From Saccoglossus kowalevskii (taxonomy: Eukaryota > Hemichordata > Enteropneusta > Harrimaniidae): 29,054 nucleotides of DNA. The stretch covers positions 519,323-548,376 of the forward strand of contig NW_003135348.1 in NCBI RefSeq assembly GCF_000003605.2, in the 5' to 3' direction. Of the stretch, positions 22,401 to 27,060 are shown piece after piece. Below the pieces are notes generated by a model. That model worked only from the letters and a program-made list of their open reading frames with translations. It had not been told where the DNA came from and did not search any database. The position numbers and the translations under genes were made by a program. Position 1 is the stretch's first letter; the number at the start of each line of letters is the position of its first letter.

Positions 22401-23510
22401 AGAGAGGTCCACATGTAGTACCTATATATGTAGTATCAAAGCAATTGGACTTGCGGTTTTTAACAAGAAGTCGAAATATCACTTTTTACCAAAATTGATA
22501 AAAATATTCACCAAATTAGAGAATTAAAGATATCATTACAAAATGAACAATCTGAGAGAGGTCCACATGTAGTACCTATATATGTAGTATCAACACATGT
22601 AGTACCTATATATGTAGTATCAAATCAATTGGACTTGCGGTTTTTAACAAGAAGTCGAAAATATCACTTTTTACCAAAATTAGAGAATTGAAGATATCAA
22701 CATGAAATGAACAAACCTAAGAGAGGTCTATCCAAGGTACATATACACCAAGTATCAAAGCATTCAGGCTTGTAGTTTTCAAGAAGAAGTCGAAAAAGTA
22801 AAACATTAACACGGACGACGACGACGGACAATCACTCATATGATAAGCTCCGCTCGACAAAGTCGACAGCGGAGCTAAACTTACCCATTCCCCGGCCCCA
22901 TCCTAGACAGGCAAACCTGATATTGGATCTAAAGGAGCGCAGCTATACCCCTTTCTAGACCCAAACAGCTAAAAATTACGACCCCAAAGGGTGACATGTC
23001 CCCAAAATGTCATTTACATTAAGTGACCTCCACCTAGGATAAACTCAGACCAATGGCTCCTCTGCTAATATGAGAAATTACTTCACTTGGTCTATGTATG
23101 GTAGGTACATGTACTCTGGTTGGGAATCGCCATCAACTAGGTCTACGCAAATGTATGTAAGTACTCTGACTGAGATTCACCCACAAAGAAAAGGCAAATG
23201 AACATTCGCAAGTCAGCATTTGACCATCTTGAATTATCCGGAATCAATTACACATGTAGGTGCGAAGTCTGATCAAGGGATATCGGATATATCAGTTTGA
23301 AGAAAATATGTTGATACACGAGTGAGATCTTGTTCATGAATGGCAGAAATGCTTGATTTTGAGGAATTTTTAGCCATCATGAATTGCATCAAGAAATGAA
23401 CACACATGTATATGTATCCAAAACTGTATAAAATAAGTTTGAATACAATTGGCCCACAGGCATGAATACACTGTATTTTCAGACTTACGTGCAATGTCTA
23501 ATGTGGCCAT
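4117..23510 (-). CDS. KAZN: kazrin homologue, full coding region of 14 exons
   Basis: Kazrin is a cytoplasmic scaffold of the liprin-related family, linked in vertebrates to desmosome/junction proteins, the cortical cytoskeleton and endosomal traffic. Coding exons on the minus strand are 23489-23510, 16718-16947, 15781-15877, 13747-13953, 12192-12499, 11563-11863, 10693-10902, 10090-10286, 9359-9472, 8692-8926, 6548-6649, 5848-6014, 5431-5566 and 4117-4248, about 818 residues. Order: coiled coil about 50-300; Ser/Thr/Pro linker 300-420; lysine-rich block 425-450; SAM1 about 493-557; SAM2 570-640; SAM3 about 652-727; basic tail ending SNV. Matches recalled from vertebrate kazrin include LRDFIRNYE, ELARAKEAL, HHRKLRLAIE and VDGRVLN. 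All splice sites are GT-AG and all phases agree, except for one extra base near the start of exon 9. Vertebrate kazrin isoform E is about 775 residues by memory, so the length fits. The first exon is the least certain. Confidence 0.9.
4271..4524. repeat. tandem duplication of 127 bp inside a MITE copy
   Basis: 4271-4397 and 4398-4524 are nearly identical (both start GTTACAGTCAGTTGCAATCA). The duplicated unit includes 27 bases of flank plus the left half of the MITE, so the duplication occurred after the insertion. Confidence 0.93.
4298..4636. mobile_element. MITE family 1 copy (with internal duplication)
   Basis: It starts TACTGTAGAATACTTT and ends AAAATAAAGTATTTTACAGTA, terminal inverted repeats of about 45 bases including TTCGCTGAA. 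The centre has the shared phrase AAAATCAGTGAAAATAAATT. Without the 127-bp duplication the element would be about 212 bp. It lies in the last kazrin intron. Confidence 0.9.
4637..5430 (-). other. kazrin intron 13, remainder
   Basis: Intronic by position between exons 13 and 14. Poly-T and AT-rich; nothing else recognised. Confidence 0.6.
5431..5566 (-). CDS. KAZN: kazrin coding exon 13 (post-SAM basic tail)
   Basis: The acceptor is GTTGATACAG before 5566 and the donor TTCAGG|GTAAGT after 5431. The exon is 136 bp: one base completes Arg730, then 45 codons. It encodes GVLEATGMSLLGNKKKGSSG, SVGKSFVRSYKGGYQDEEKK and RYSFR, a Gly/Ser/Lys-rich segment likely unstructured. I have no good vertebrate match for it, but its frame joins both neighbouring exons exactly. 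Confidence 0.83.
5848..6014 (-). CDS. KAZN: kazrin coding exon 12 (SAM3, second part)
   Basis: The acceptor is TTTTCTTGTCTAG before 6014 and the donor GCTAG|GTAAGT after 5848. The exon is 167 bp (residues 675-729 plus two bases). It encodes EYADNLLDSGVHGALLVLEP, SFNSDAMAAALGIPSTKNII and RRHLQTELNGLITPA. It matches vertebrate EYADNL-x-SGVHGA-LVLEP-FN and ALGIPS-K-x-ILRRHL closely, completing SAM3. Confidence 0.95.
6548..6649 (-). CDS. KAZN: kazrin coding exon 11 (SAM3, first part)
   Basis: The acceptor is TTTATATTTCAG before 6649 and the donor TTAAAG|GTAGGT after 6548. The exon is 102 bp, 34 codons in phase 0-0 (residues 641-674). It encodes ILMERRASCEEIDVDPLVWT then NHRVIKWAKSIDLK. Vertebrate kazrin has ERRARCE, then DPVVWTN-RVLKW-x-IDLK, so both the linker and the beginning of SAM3 are clear. 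The intron before it, 2.0 kb, holds two repeat elements. Confidence 0.95.
6650..7137 (-). other. kazrin intron 10, left part
   Basis: Intronic by position. AT-rich with no recognised element. The neighbouring part of this intron holds family A, the 157-bp element and a family 2 MITE. Confidence 0.6.
7138..7352 (-). mobile_element. dispersed repeat family A, copy 1
   Basis: On the minus strand this reads AGTTCCCATTTTTCAGCACA, then AATTCACAAAATAGTCC, and ends with TGTTGGCTCCAAAATTAAGA and AAAAAAAGTGCAGA. The same order of phrases is found on the plus strand at 11880-12110 and as a fragment at 20928-20995. There are no coding features; the class is unknown. Confidence 0.8.
7473..8288 (+). mobile_element. 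non-autonomous element with four-plus 157-bp tandem units and a 3' hairpin
   Basis: The word AACAAGAAGTCGAAAATATC recurs at 7565, 7722, 7879, 8036 and (diverged) 8193, exactly 157 bases apart each time. The left end has TAGCTCCGCTGT (7491-7502), the right end its inverse ACAGCGGAGCTA (8275-8286). Just before the right end AAGCTCTGCTCGAC and GTCAACAGCGGAGCT can pair as a hairpin, followed by CTAA. Central tandem units plus a 3' hairpin and a CTRR-like end resemble non-autonomous Helitron/Helentron elements known from molluscs and other invertebrates (inference). It lies in the kazrin intron between exons 10 and 11. Confidence 0.75.
8299..8496 (-). mobile_element. MITE family 2, copy 1
   Basis: On the plus strand it contains CACTGGGTTTAAATTTCGCT, TTCAGTGGGTTTTAAATTCA and TCACTGGGTTTTAATTTAG, ending in CGTTTTACAGTA. 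It is the reverse complement of the copies at 14536-14752 and 16072-16270. There is no coding capacity. Confidence 0.88.
8692..8926 (-). CDS. KAZN: kazrin coding exon 10 (SAM2)
   Basis: The acceptor is TTTTAATTTTGTAG before 8926 and the donor AAGGAG|GTTAGT after 8692. The exon is 235 bp (residues 562-640, phase 0 at the end). It encodes KYPKAGEMDHEWVARNWLND, LGLGQHSLMFEEQLVDGRVL, NVLSKKDLDKHLNVTRKFHQ and ASLLHGIELLRRLNFDKE. It is a complete SAM domain in one exon, close to vertebrate kazrin SAM2 (DH-WVA-AWLNDIGL, LVDGRMLN, DLEKHLNVSKKFHQ, GIELL) and less so to liprin-alpha SAM2. This exon is the strongest single identifier of the gene. Confidence 0.95.
9359..9472 (-). CDS. KAZN: kazrin coding exon 9 (SAM1 end), carries an apparent one-base frameshift
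   Basis: The acceptor ATTGATTGTTAG ends before 9472 and the donor GAAAG|GTAAAT follows 9359. From 9471 onward the minus strand reads FLLGLTDAELDVALGINNTL and HHRKLRLAIEEEREDVE, clearly the second half of SAM1 (vertebrates: VLL-SL-DEDL, then HRRKLRLAIE). The previous exon ends in phase 0, so splicing to 9472 puts this exon one base out of frame and gives a stop within a few codons. A single surplus base in the run of three at 9469-9471 explains everything: without it the start would read Val-Leu-Leu. This may be an assembly error or a real mutation. The exon ends in phase 2. Confidence 0.82.
10090..10286 (-). CDS. KAZN: kazrin coding exon 8 (SAM1, first part)
   Basis: The acceptor is TTTTCATTCTTAG before 10286 and the donor GGAAAG|GTAGGA after 10090. 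The exon is 197 bp (residues 459-524, ending in phase 0). It encodes SSLDLSQDDKLLLVEECKQT and KWSSSMVSSWLECTMHMPKY, then TKMCATNIKSGK. This aligns with vertebrate W-x-A-x2-VQ-AWLE-x3-MPMY-x2-ACAENVKSGK, the first half of SAM domain 1. The Trp at the SAM start and the WLE/MPxY core are present. Confidence 0.92.
10381..10692 (-). other. kazrin intron 7
   Basis: Intronic by position; includes a GAGGGC word near 10385 but nothing else recognised. Confidence 0.55.
10693..10902 (-). CDS. KAZN: kazrin coding exon 7 (lysine-rich block)
   Basis: The acceptor is TTACTCATTTTAG before 10902 and the donor TATGAAG|GTAAGT after 10693. The exon is 210 bp; two bases complete Asp389 and one G is left. It encodes an acidic stretch (STEDLDVVDSSGTHED), then KKKRKKKKSGAFGSLSKVFG and RGKNKKILEALVYE. 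Vertebrate kazrin has the same arrangement (RKKKKEK, then GFGS-S-VF-RGK). The basic block resembles a nuclear localisation signal and could also bind acidic phospholipids; which of these it does cannot be told from sequence. Confidence 0.9.
11165..11582. repeat. minisatellite, 85-bp unit, about 5 copies, reaching into kazrin exon 6
   Basis: ATATAGGGTAAATATTGAGG recurs at 11281, 11366, 11451 and 11536, exactly 85 bases apart. An older, diverged copy precedes it from about 11165. The last copy runs through the kazrin exon 6 splice donor and the last about 20 exon bases (CTGATATCCCTGATTGTGA, versus TAGATATTCCTGATTGTGA in the other copies). Confidence 0.93.
11563..11863 (-). CDS. KAZN: kazrin coding exon 6 (Ser/Thr/Pro-rich linker)
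   Basis: The acceptor is TTTGTATTTCAG before 11863 and the donor ATCAG|GTAGGT after 11563. The exon is 301 bp (residues 289-388 plus one base). It starts AKRQLELERSERYSSTPREL, a coiled-coil end, then a low-complexity Ser/Thr/Pro/Gly linker (RGTPHSTAGTTPGAITT, SGTMSPSSEAP, VHPPASLAHIVSPP). Only the beginning resembles vertebrates; the rest is poorly conserved, as in the family. The last copy of an 85-bp minisatellite overlaps the final 20 bases of this exon and its donor. Confidence 0.85.
11880..12110 (+). mobile_element. dispersed repeat family A, copy 2
   Basis: This contains AATTCCCTCTTTTCATCACA, AAATTCACAAAATAGTCCTG and TGTTGGCTCCAAAATTAGGG, then AAGAAAAAAGTGCAGACAAA and GGTGGAAAGGTTAA. 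It is the plus-strand counterpart of 7138-7352 and sits in the kazrin intron between exons 5 and 6. Confidence 0.8.
12192..12499 (-). CDS. KAZN: kazrin coding exon 5 (coiled coil, best-conserved part)
   Basis: The acceptor is a T-rich tract plus CTTCAG before 12499 and the donor CGAGAG|GTAAGA after 12192. The exon is 308 bp (residues 186-288, ending in phase 0). It encodes AMKNDRKKLKTDKVELLQQM, KQLYSALEAKDEELRDFIRN, YEYQVEESDN and a long Glu/Lys/Arg helix ending LSRLEDELRE. Vertebrate kazrin has the same order (AMK-DRK-LK, QMQQLY, LRDFIRNYE). This is the main dimerisation-type coiled coil, and in vertebrates the N-terminal half is the part reported to bind partners such as periplakin. Confidence 0.93.
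12672..13105. repeat. minisatellite with short GATGCCACAATGACGAGAAG-like unit, interrupted by a gap
   Basis: Before the gap GAAGCTGATGCCACAATGA and GAAGTTGATGCCACAATGA repeat with a unit of about 24 bases. After the gap related but diverged words continue (GATGCTGAAGCCATAATGA, GGCGACAATGATGCCACA). The array probably caused the assembly gap, so its true size is unknown. It is intronic for kazrin. Frames running through the Ns are not genes. Confidence 0.85.
12742..13032. other. assembly gap (291 N)
   Basis: A run of N inside a minisatellite. Its length may be an estimate, and no exon is expected inside it because the flanking kazrin exons join in phase. Confidence 0.99.
13289..13668. mobile_element. 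MITE-like element with 15-bp perfect terminal inverted repeats (family 3)
   Basis: It starts TACTGTAAAACATGT and ends with the exact inverse ACATGTTTTACAGTA. Inside are TTTAGCG/TTCGCTAA words and a CA microsatellite. The ends are shared with the element at 18245-18437. It lies in the kazrin intron between exons 4 and 5. Confidence 0.78.
13421..13450. repeat. (CA)15 microsatellite
   Basis: Thirty bases of uninterrupted CA dinucleotide, within the family 3 element. Confidence 0.98.
13747..13953 (-). CDS. KAZN: kazrin coding exon 4 (coiled coil)
   Basis: The acceptor is CATCTACCTAG before 13953 and the donor AACCG|GTGAGT after 13747. The exon is 207 bp; the first two bases complete Asp117, and one G is left over. 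It encodes TYKIQQHELIKLREKNTQLE, a Lys-rich heptad stretch, DELRYLDQMP, then ELKIQLTQTEHELARAKEAL. The block ELARAKEAL is identical to my memory of vertebrate kazrin. The whole exon is predicted alpha-helical with leucines at a/d-like spacing, broken by MPMEIPSAG. Confidence 0.9.
13954..14535 (-). other. kazrin intron 3, first part
   Basis: Intronic by position, AT-rich; no feature recognised. Confidence 0.55.
14536..14752 (+). mobile_element. MITE family 2, copy 2
   Basis: It reads ATTATTCACTGGGTTTTAAT near the left end and CCCAGTGAAAATTAGTCATT then TTACAGTA at the right, with internal AAACCCACTGAATATGCCTG. The inverted CACTGGGTTTTAA/TTTAAACCCAGTG arms make it largely palindromic. Confidence 0.88.
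14753..15780 (-). other. kazrin intron 3, second part
   Basis: Intronic by position, AT-rich. Short open frames on both strands have no family resemblance and no splice logic. Confidence 0.55.
15781..15877 (-). CDS. KAZN: kazrin coding exon 3 (coiled coil)
   Basis: The acceptor is TTGATCTTTCAG before 15877 and the donor AGAAG|GTATTT after 15781. The exon is 97 bp (residues 85-116 plus one base). It encodes SANQDMSVLRAELEDTNKRI then TELSSDSENNRE. This matches the vertebrate segment with the pattern SA-Q-x3-LRAEL-x2-TN-R-x3-LS. Vertebrates carry a Gly/Ala-rich insertion after this point, which is absent here. The weak +3 to +6 positions of the donor are compensated by the AG before the junction. 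Confidence 0.88.
16072..16270 (+). mobile_element. MITE family 2, copy 3
   Basis: It starts TACTGTAAAGGGGTTAATTA then TTCACTGGGTT, and ends AACCCAGTGAAAATTAGTCA. It is closely similar to copy 2 throughout, including the TTTAGCATAGAACAC stretch. The right end lacks the final TTTTACAGTA and runs into AGAGACACATC, so it may be truncated. Confidence 0.87.
16718..16947 (-). CDS. KAZN: kazrin coding exon 2 (N-terminal coiled coil start)
   Basis: The acceptor is TATTGTGTTGTAG before 16947 and the donor ATACAG|GTAAGG after 16718. The exon is 230 bp: two bases complete Pro8, then residues 9-84, ending in phase 0. It encodes SLESLNDQIVQYIFKPHR, a charged linker, then LMRRLLVDAQTKFRKMMEEN and KKLAARIDGSIQ. 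The last part matches the start of a human kazrin isoform, whose first residues are Met-Met-Glu-Asp-Asn-Lys. So this gene encodes at least 67 residues before that point. Heptad-like spacing of Leu/Met/Ile from about residue 50 suggests that the coiled coil starts here. Confidence 0.9.
16948..18244 (-). other. kazrin intron 1, proximal part
   Basis: Intronic if the proposed first exon is correct. No exon, RNA gene or clear repeat recognised. Confidence 0.45.
18245..18437. mobile_element. MITE-like element, family 3 relative
   Basis: It starts TACTGTAAAACACTT and ends AAGACATGTTTTACAGTA. Internal TTAATTTAGCGAAATTTTGA and AGCTAAATTAGCTAAAAG words are palindromic. The ends agree with the 13289-13668 element over about 11-15 bases. 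Confidence 0.75.
18438..19391. other. intron 1 sequence, no feature seen
   Basis: AT-rich; includes a short C-rich run (about 18907-18922). Nothing else can be supported. Confidence 0.4.
19392..19810. mobile_element. MITE candidate with 11-bp inverted ends TAAGGCCAGAC
   Basis: TAAGGCCAGAC at 19392-19402 has its exact inverse GTCTGGCCTTA at 19800-19810. The outermost TA on both sides could be a TA target duplication of the Tc1/mariner kind. The inside is AT-rich with repeats of AAATAAAATTTTATT; there is no coding capacity. It is about 419 bp long and is a single copy in the window. Confidence 0.65.
19811..20509. other. intron 1 sequence, no feature seen
   Basis: AT-rich with no recognised exon, RNA or element. 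Confidence 0.4.
20510..20675. mobile_element. MITE family 1, diverged copy
   Basis: It starts TACTGTAAAATACTTTATTT, then TCGCTGGAATTAATTTTCGC; it ends AATAAAGTATTTTACTGTA (ACTGTA instead of the usual ACAGTA). The middle is shortened and contains a poly-A run. Confidence 0.87.
20928..20995 (+). mobile_element. dispersed repeat family A, fragment
   Basis: It contains CGCCAGTTCCCTCTTTTCAT and AAATTCACAAAATAGTCCTG, then TTTATAGTCTG, matching the left third of the copy at 11880-12110. Confidence 0.75.
21209..21411. mobile_element. MITE family 1, full copy
   Basis: It starts TACTGTAGAATACTTTATTT and ends AAAATAAAGTATTCCACAGTA. It contains AAATCCAGCGAATATAC and AAAAATCAGTGAAAATAAAT in the same order as the copies at 23600 and 27225. 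Confidence 0.92.
21412..22318. other. intron 1 sequence, no feature seen
   Basis: AT-rich. A 114-codon open frame on the minus strand (21719-22063) has no recognisable family and no splice context. Confidence 0.4.
22319..22879 (+). mobile_element. second copy of the 157-bp-unit element, 5' truncated
   Basis: The same units as 7473-8288 (TATCACTTTTTACCAAAAAT, GGACTTGCGGTTTTTAACAA) start abruptly at 22319. Spacing between units is irregular: one carries an extra 30-base duplication of CACATGTAGTACCTATATAT (about 22564-22621) and another is shortened. The right end GTCGACAGCGGAGCTAA is almost identical to that of the first copy, with a longer hairpin stem (CGAC AAA GTCG). Confidence 0.8.
22880..23488. 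other. intron 1, part next to exon 1
   Basis: Starts with the kazrin exon 1 donor GTAAGT at 23488 reading leftward. No other feature recognised. Confidence 0.45.
23489..23510 (-). CDS. KAZN: kazrin coding exon 1 (proposed start codon)
   Basis: This is proposed from sequence logic. A good acceptor (TTCATTTTACAG) ends at 23527, then 16 bases of 5' UTR, then an ATG at 23508-23510 in a favourable context (ACAGGATGG), seven codons (MATLDIA), one leftover C and a strong donor GTAAGT at 23488. That phase is exactly what the next exon needs: its first two bases CT make CCT (Pro). No other candidate was found between here and 16947, but I did not test every short exon. The acceptor implies at least one non-coding upstream exon. 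Alternatively translation could start at the Met-Met pair in exon 2 (residues 68-69), which aligns with the start of the short human isoform. Confidence 0.6.
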
Positions 23511-23526
23511 CCTGTTGGCAATAGTT
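23511..23526 (-). other. KAZN: kazrin 5' UTR portion of exon 1
   Basis: Sixteen bases lie between the acceptor AG at 23527-23528 and the proposed ATG. The existence of an acceptor suggests a non-coding exon further upstream (higher coordinate). I could not locate it or a promoter; there is no visible CpG-rich stretch or clear TATA element between 23527 and 25400. Confidence 0.45.
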
Positions 23527-23599
23527 CTGTAAAATGAACCTGTGTATGAAGGTCAAAGTGATATAAGATAATTGCATGTTTACTGTGTTACACAAGAAG

Positions 23600-23794
23600 T
23601 ACTGTAGAATACTTTATTTTCGCTATTTTTGCTGAAGCAATGCGTCAGTGAAAATAAAATCCAGCGAATATACTTTTTTTCCTATATTTCTCATTCAACT
23701 CAATAAAAATCAGTGAAAATAAATTTCATACAAAACACCCAAAAAGACTTTTCAGCGAAAATTAATTCCAGCTAAAATAAAGTCTTCTACAGTA
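23600..23794. mobile_element. MITE family 1 copy near kazrin exon 1
   Basis: It starts TACTGTAGAATACTTTATTT and ends AATAAAGTCTTCTACAGTA, with the shared centre. It lies about 75 bases upstream of the proposed first coding exon. Confidence 0.9.
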
Positions 23795-24213
23795 CTTTGG
23801 GTGATCACTATACACTGTTACAGAGGGCGCTGTTCAAGCAGAGTTGGAAGGGGAACAGACTAAAATACAATTGCCTAATTCTTAAAAAATTGCTATTTAA
23901 TACTCATAATGTAGAGTAATAAATATAAATTACAGTCTTCTACCTACGAAAATAAAGAAAGAAAAAAAAATAGTTTTTTGCTACAAGTAAAGATATATAG
24001 ACTGGAAGTATGGTTAAAATTGTTATGAGTCAACATCTAAAACACTTAGCACCAGACAACAAATGCTAAAAACTTGGTGGCAGCATACATTATTCTACAG
24101 AAAGCTAGTCGAAGCTACCCATAATCCTGTGTGCTTTAGATACATTGTAGTTTGTTGCCTGTAGAGGGCATAATTCAAACAAAGGTTCAGATTATTGGCA
24201 GCTGTAAAGCCAA

Positions 24214-24351
24214 TGCTGTAAAATACTTTATTTTAACTGGAATTAATTTTTGCTGAAAAGACTTTTTGTGTGTTTTGTTTGGAATTTATTTTCACTGAAT
24301 CATCTCTTCAGAGAAAATTAATTCCAAACGAAAATAAAGTATTTTACAGCA
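24214..24351. mobile_element. MITE family 1, short derivative
   Basis: It starts TGCTGTAAAATACTTTATTT and ends AATAAAGTATTTTACAGCA. At 138 bp it is shorter than the usual 200, keeping both arms but only part of the centre. The outermost bases are TGCTGT/ACAGCA in place of TACTGT/ACAGTA, and both ends carry the same change. Confidence 0.88.
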
Positions 24352-26227
24352 GTCAAAGTACATGTACATAGAAATGTCATCCAGTTTCCGGCAGCAATTA
24401 CCTCCACACTTTTTCAAATAGATATTCCATAATTGACTGGACACACCATCAGCAAAATGATAGACACTGTCACATATGATACGCTGTGTGGATTTTACAC
24501 AATTCTTAAAATGAAGTTCCGAACAATTTTTTATGGTACAATTTAATATCAAAATAGAAGAATATCTGTGAAGAAAATTTTACCAGACAAATATTTTTCT
24601 GACATTTATGAGCACTCGTTTAAATTTTTTTTTTAAAATGCAGTGGCGAGTTACAAGATTCAGTGCCCACATCGGAAAACAAAGGTAACACATTACATAC
24701 AGGCGACACATAAAACAGACTTACTGGGTTATTAAAAAAAGGAGGTTAATTTGGAAAACCAATTCTCTGCTTTACTAAAGTTATATACAACACAAGGAAA
24801 TTCGATAAAATGCTATTTTATATAAGAAAGTATTGAAAAATCATGGTCACTTCATAACTAAAAAGTACACCTAAGTCTTAAACAGATAATTTCTTCGGTC
24901 TGCAAATAAAAATAGTTTCTTATCACTCAGTACAACTTGTATACAATTCTTATACAACTGAAAATTCAGTCGCAATTTTGTTTTAGAATCATATATCATA
25001 CAACAGTCATCTATCAACATAATGAGCCTGGAACAGAATCAAATGGATTAATTCCCTTCACTAAATTGTAATTTTGGGGCTGATGGCAGTTTTCTTTCAA
25101 TGACCTTTTCCGTTTTAATTTAACTTGGTTGTATTGTGATAAGCCGTGATTTGCAACCAAAGGGAGGAGAGGGGTACAAACACACCAATATAAAAGCATG
25201 ACGCAACAAAAGACGTTTTAACATGTACCACGGTAGGATGAAGTGATTGTTTTACTTGCAACCGAGTAATAAACAGAAACTATCGGTATTGTGAATATAA
25301 TGCGAGTACAATTGCTACGATAAATCACTATCAAGACAAGTATTCATATATTGAAAAGAAATTTACATCTATTACTGTCTCTCGTCTCGTTCAACATCAA
25401 ATTTCCTCGCATGTTTCGTTTACTGACACCAAACATAATTCCTACTTCAAAACTTCAAAAGTATACGAAGTAAAGAAGTATTCGATCTTTAAAGCAAAAT
25501 CCCACCTTTACTGTATCCTTATATTACAATAGAAATATACAAGAATTGTTTTTCTGTATTTATATTAATTATAATTTTGCGGGTTTAACACGCTAATTGA
25601 AATTAAATCATATGCAGGATATTTACATAGGCGTGCAAAATTATTTCAAGAGAAACCAAAGCATAGATAACTGATGTGTAGACAACATACTGATACTGTG
25701 TACATTGTATTTGTATTCTTAGAAGCAAATGTACCTTGGTCAAATCTGTTGGTATTCATCTTAGTTGATCAAAATATGATTTTCAGCTTTTCTTGCAGAT
25801 GTTGCGCTTGTGTGTCTGTTATCAGAGGAGGGGGTAATTCTGAGAAGATTAAAGTAACAAATAGCAGGAATGTTAAAACACTGCATGACTACAATTTAAA
25901 ACAGATTTACCAATGTAGGTACAATAAAAAAAAAATTCACTAGAATGCACAGTGGCATAGAAGGACCAGCTTGCAGTATGCAAATTTAGTTATTGAGAAT
26001 TACACTCTAAAAATAAATGGCTGTGGAGAAGAGACTGTTTACTTTTGAATAATATTGTTTGGCAGTTGTAGTGATAATTAAAAACTGTGGAGTCATGTGA
26101 CCTAGGAGACTTCTACTCATTTTATAGCTCTTTAAAAAGAGAGCAGCATTATGCACAGACAGCATACATAACCTGTCTTAATATTCATATATAAGTCATT
26201 TGTACATTATTTATATCAACTTCACCA
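24352..26227 (-). other. RSF1 3' UTR / intergenic space towards kazrin
   Basis: No coding exon recognised. No canonical AATAAA on the minus strand was found soon after the RSF1 stop; an ATTAAA variant (TTTAAT on the plus strand) lies at 25114-25119. The kazrin promoter and any non-coding first exon should lie in or near here, but I could not place them. Confidence 0.45.
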
Positions 26228-27060
26228 CTATAATGTGTCTCTTGTTACATAATCCACAAGATCAGTGACATTCAAAAGTTCATCTTCATCATCACTTTCT
26301 TCAGGTTCTGGTTTAACACCATTAAAAAAATTTTGACCATTTGCATGAGACACTTCAGCCGATGATGCCGCCACTGAGGGCGCACTAACTGTGGCTGCAG
26401 AAGTCGCTTCTTTGTCCTGGTTCTCAATTTTGTCAACGCTAGTTTCACTATTCACGATTCGAACTTTGTCTGTGGTTTTGTATTTTACAGTGCCATTTTT
26501 CTCCGTTGCACTCAACGGTTTCACATGCGTTTCAACAATTTTGTGGTCCTTAGTAACACTTTCATCATCACTTTCGATGTCGTCATCCTCTTTCTGCTCC
26601 TCATCTTCTTCCTCGCTACTCTGCCCGAGCAATGCCTGGTAATTAACACGCTTTCCCTCTGACCGTTGGGAATGTCTTTCTTTAAGCTTCTTACGTGCTA
26701 CTTCTGCTTCAAAGTCACTGTCGTCTTCATAACGCTTTTTACGCTTTGCAATTTCATTCACAGAAAAATCACTGTCCTTATGATCCATCGATTCTCCCTG
26801 TTCGTCATCACTTTTTTCATCTTCACTGCTTTTCTCCGTTGATTCCTCTTCACTGTCTGTAACCAGTCTGTGCTTGACCACTCGTGACTTGCGTAATTCC
26901 TGGGGTAACGTTTGTTGTGGTTTCTCATCTGCTGATGACTCAGTAGCTGAGTTGCCGCTATCTGACTGTTCACGGTAACTAACACGTCGCTTTTGTGCAA
27001 TTTTACGCAATGCTCGTTTTCTACGAAACTCGTCACTGTAATCACTTGACTCATCAGACT
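26228..27060 (-). CDS. RSF1: RSF1 terminal coding exon d
   Basis: The acceptor TTTCATACAG ends before 27060, and the stop codon TAG is at 26228-26230. The exon is 833 bp: the first two bases complete GAG, then 276 codons and the stop follow. The protein is highly charged, with repeated Ser-Asp/Glu clusters (for example SSEEEDEEQKEDDDIESDDE) that look like casein kinase 2 sites by composition, and short basic motifs such as RRKRALRKIAQKRR and ARKKLKERH. It ends in an acidic run followed by LLNVTDLVDYVTRDTL. Vertebrate RSF1 ends with a very similar LL-x-VTDLVDYV block, the strongest single piece of evidence for orthology. Confidence 0.93.

Noticed and set aside
26391-26642. Plus-strand open frame opposite RSF1 exon d
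   Set aside because: Its serine/leucine-rich composition is the antisense shadow of the acidic Glu/Asp/Ser codons of RSF1.
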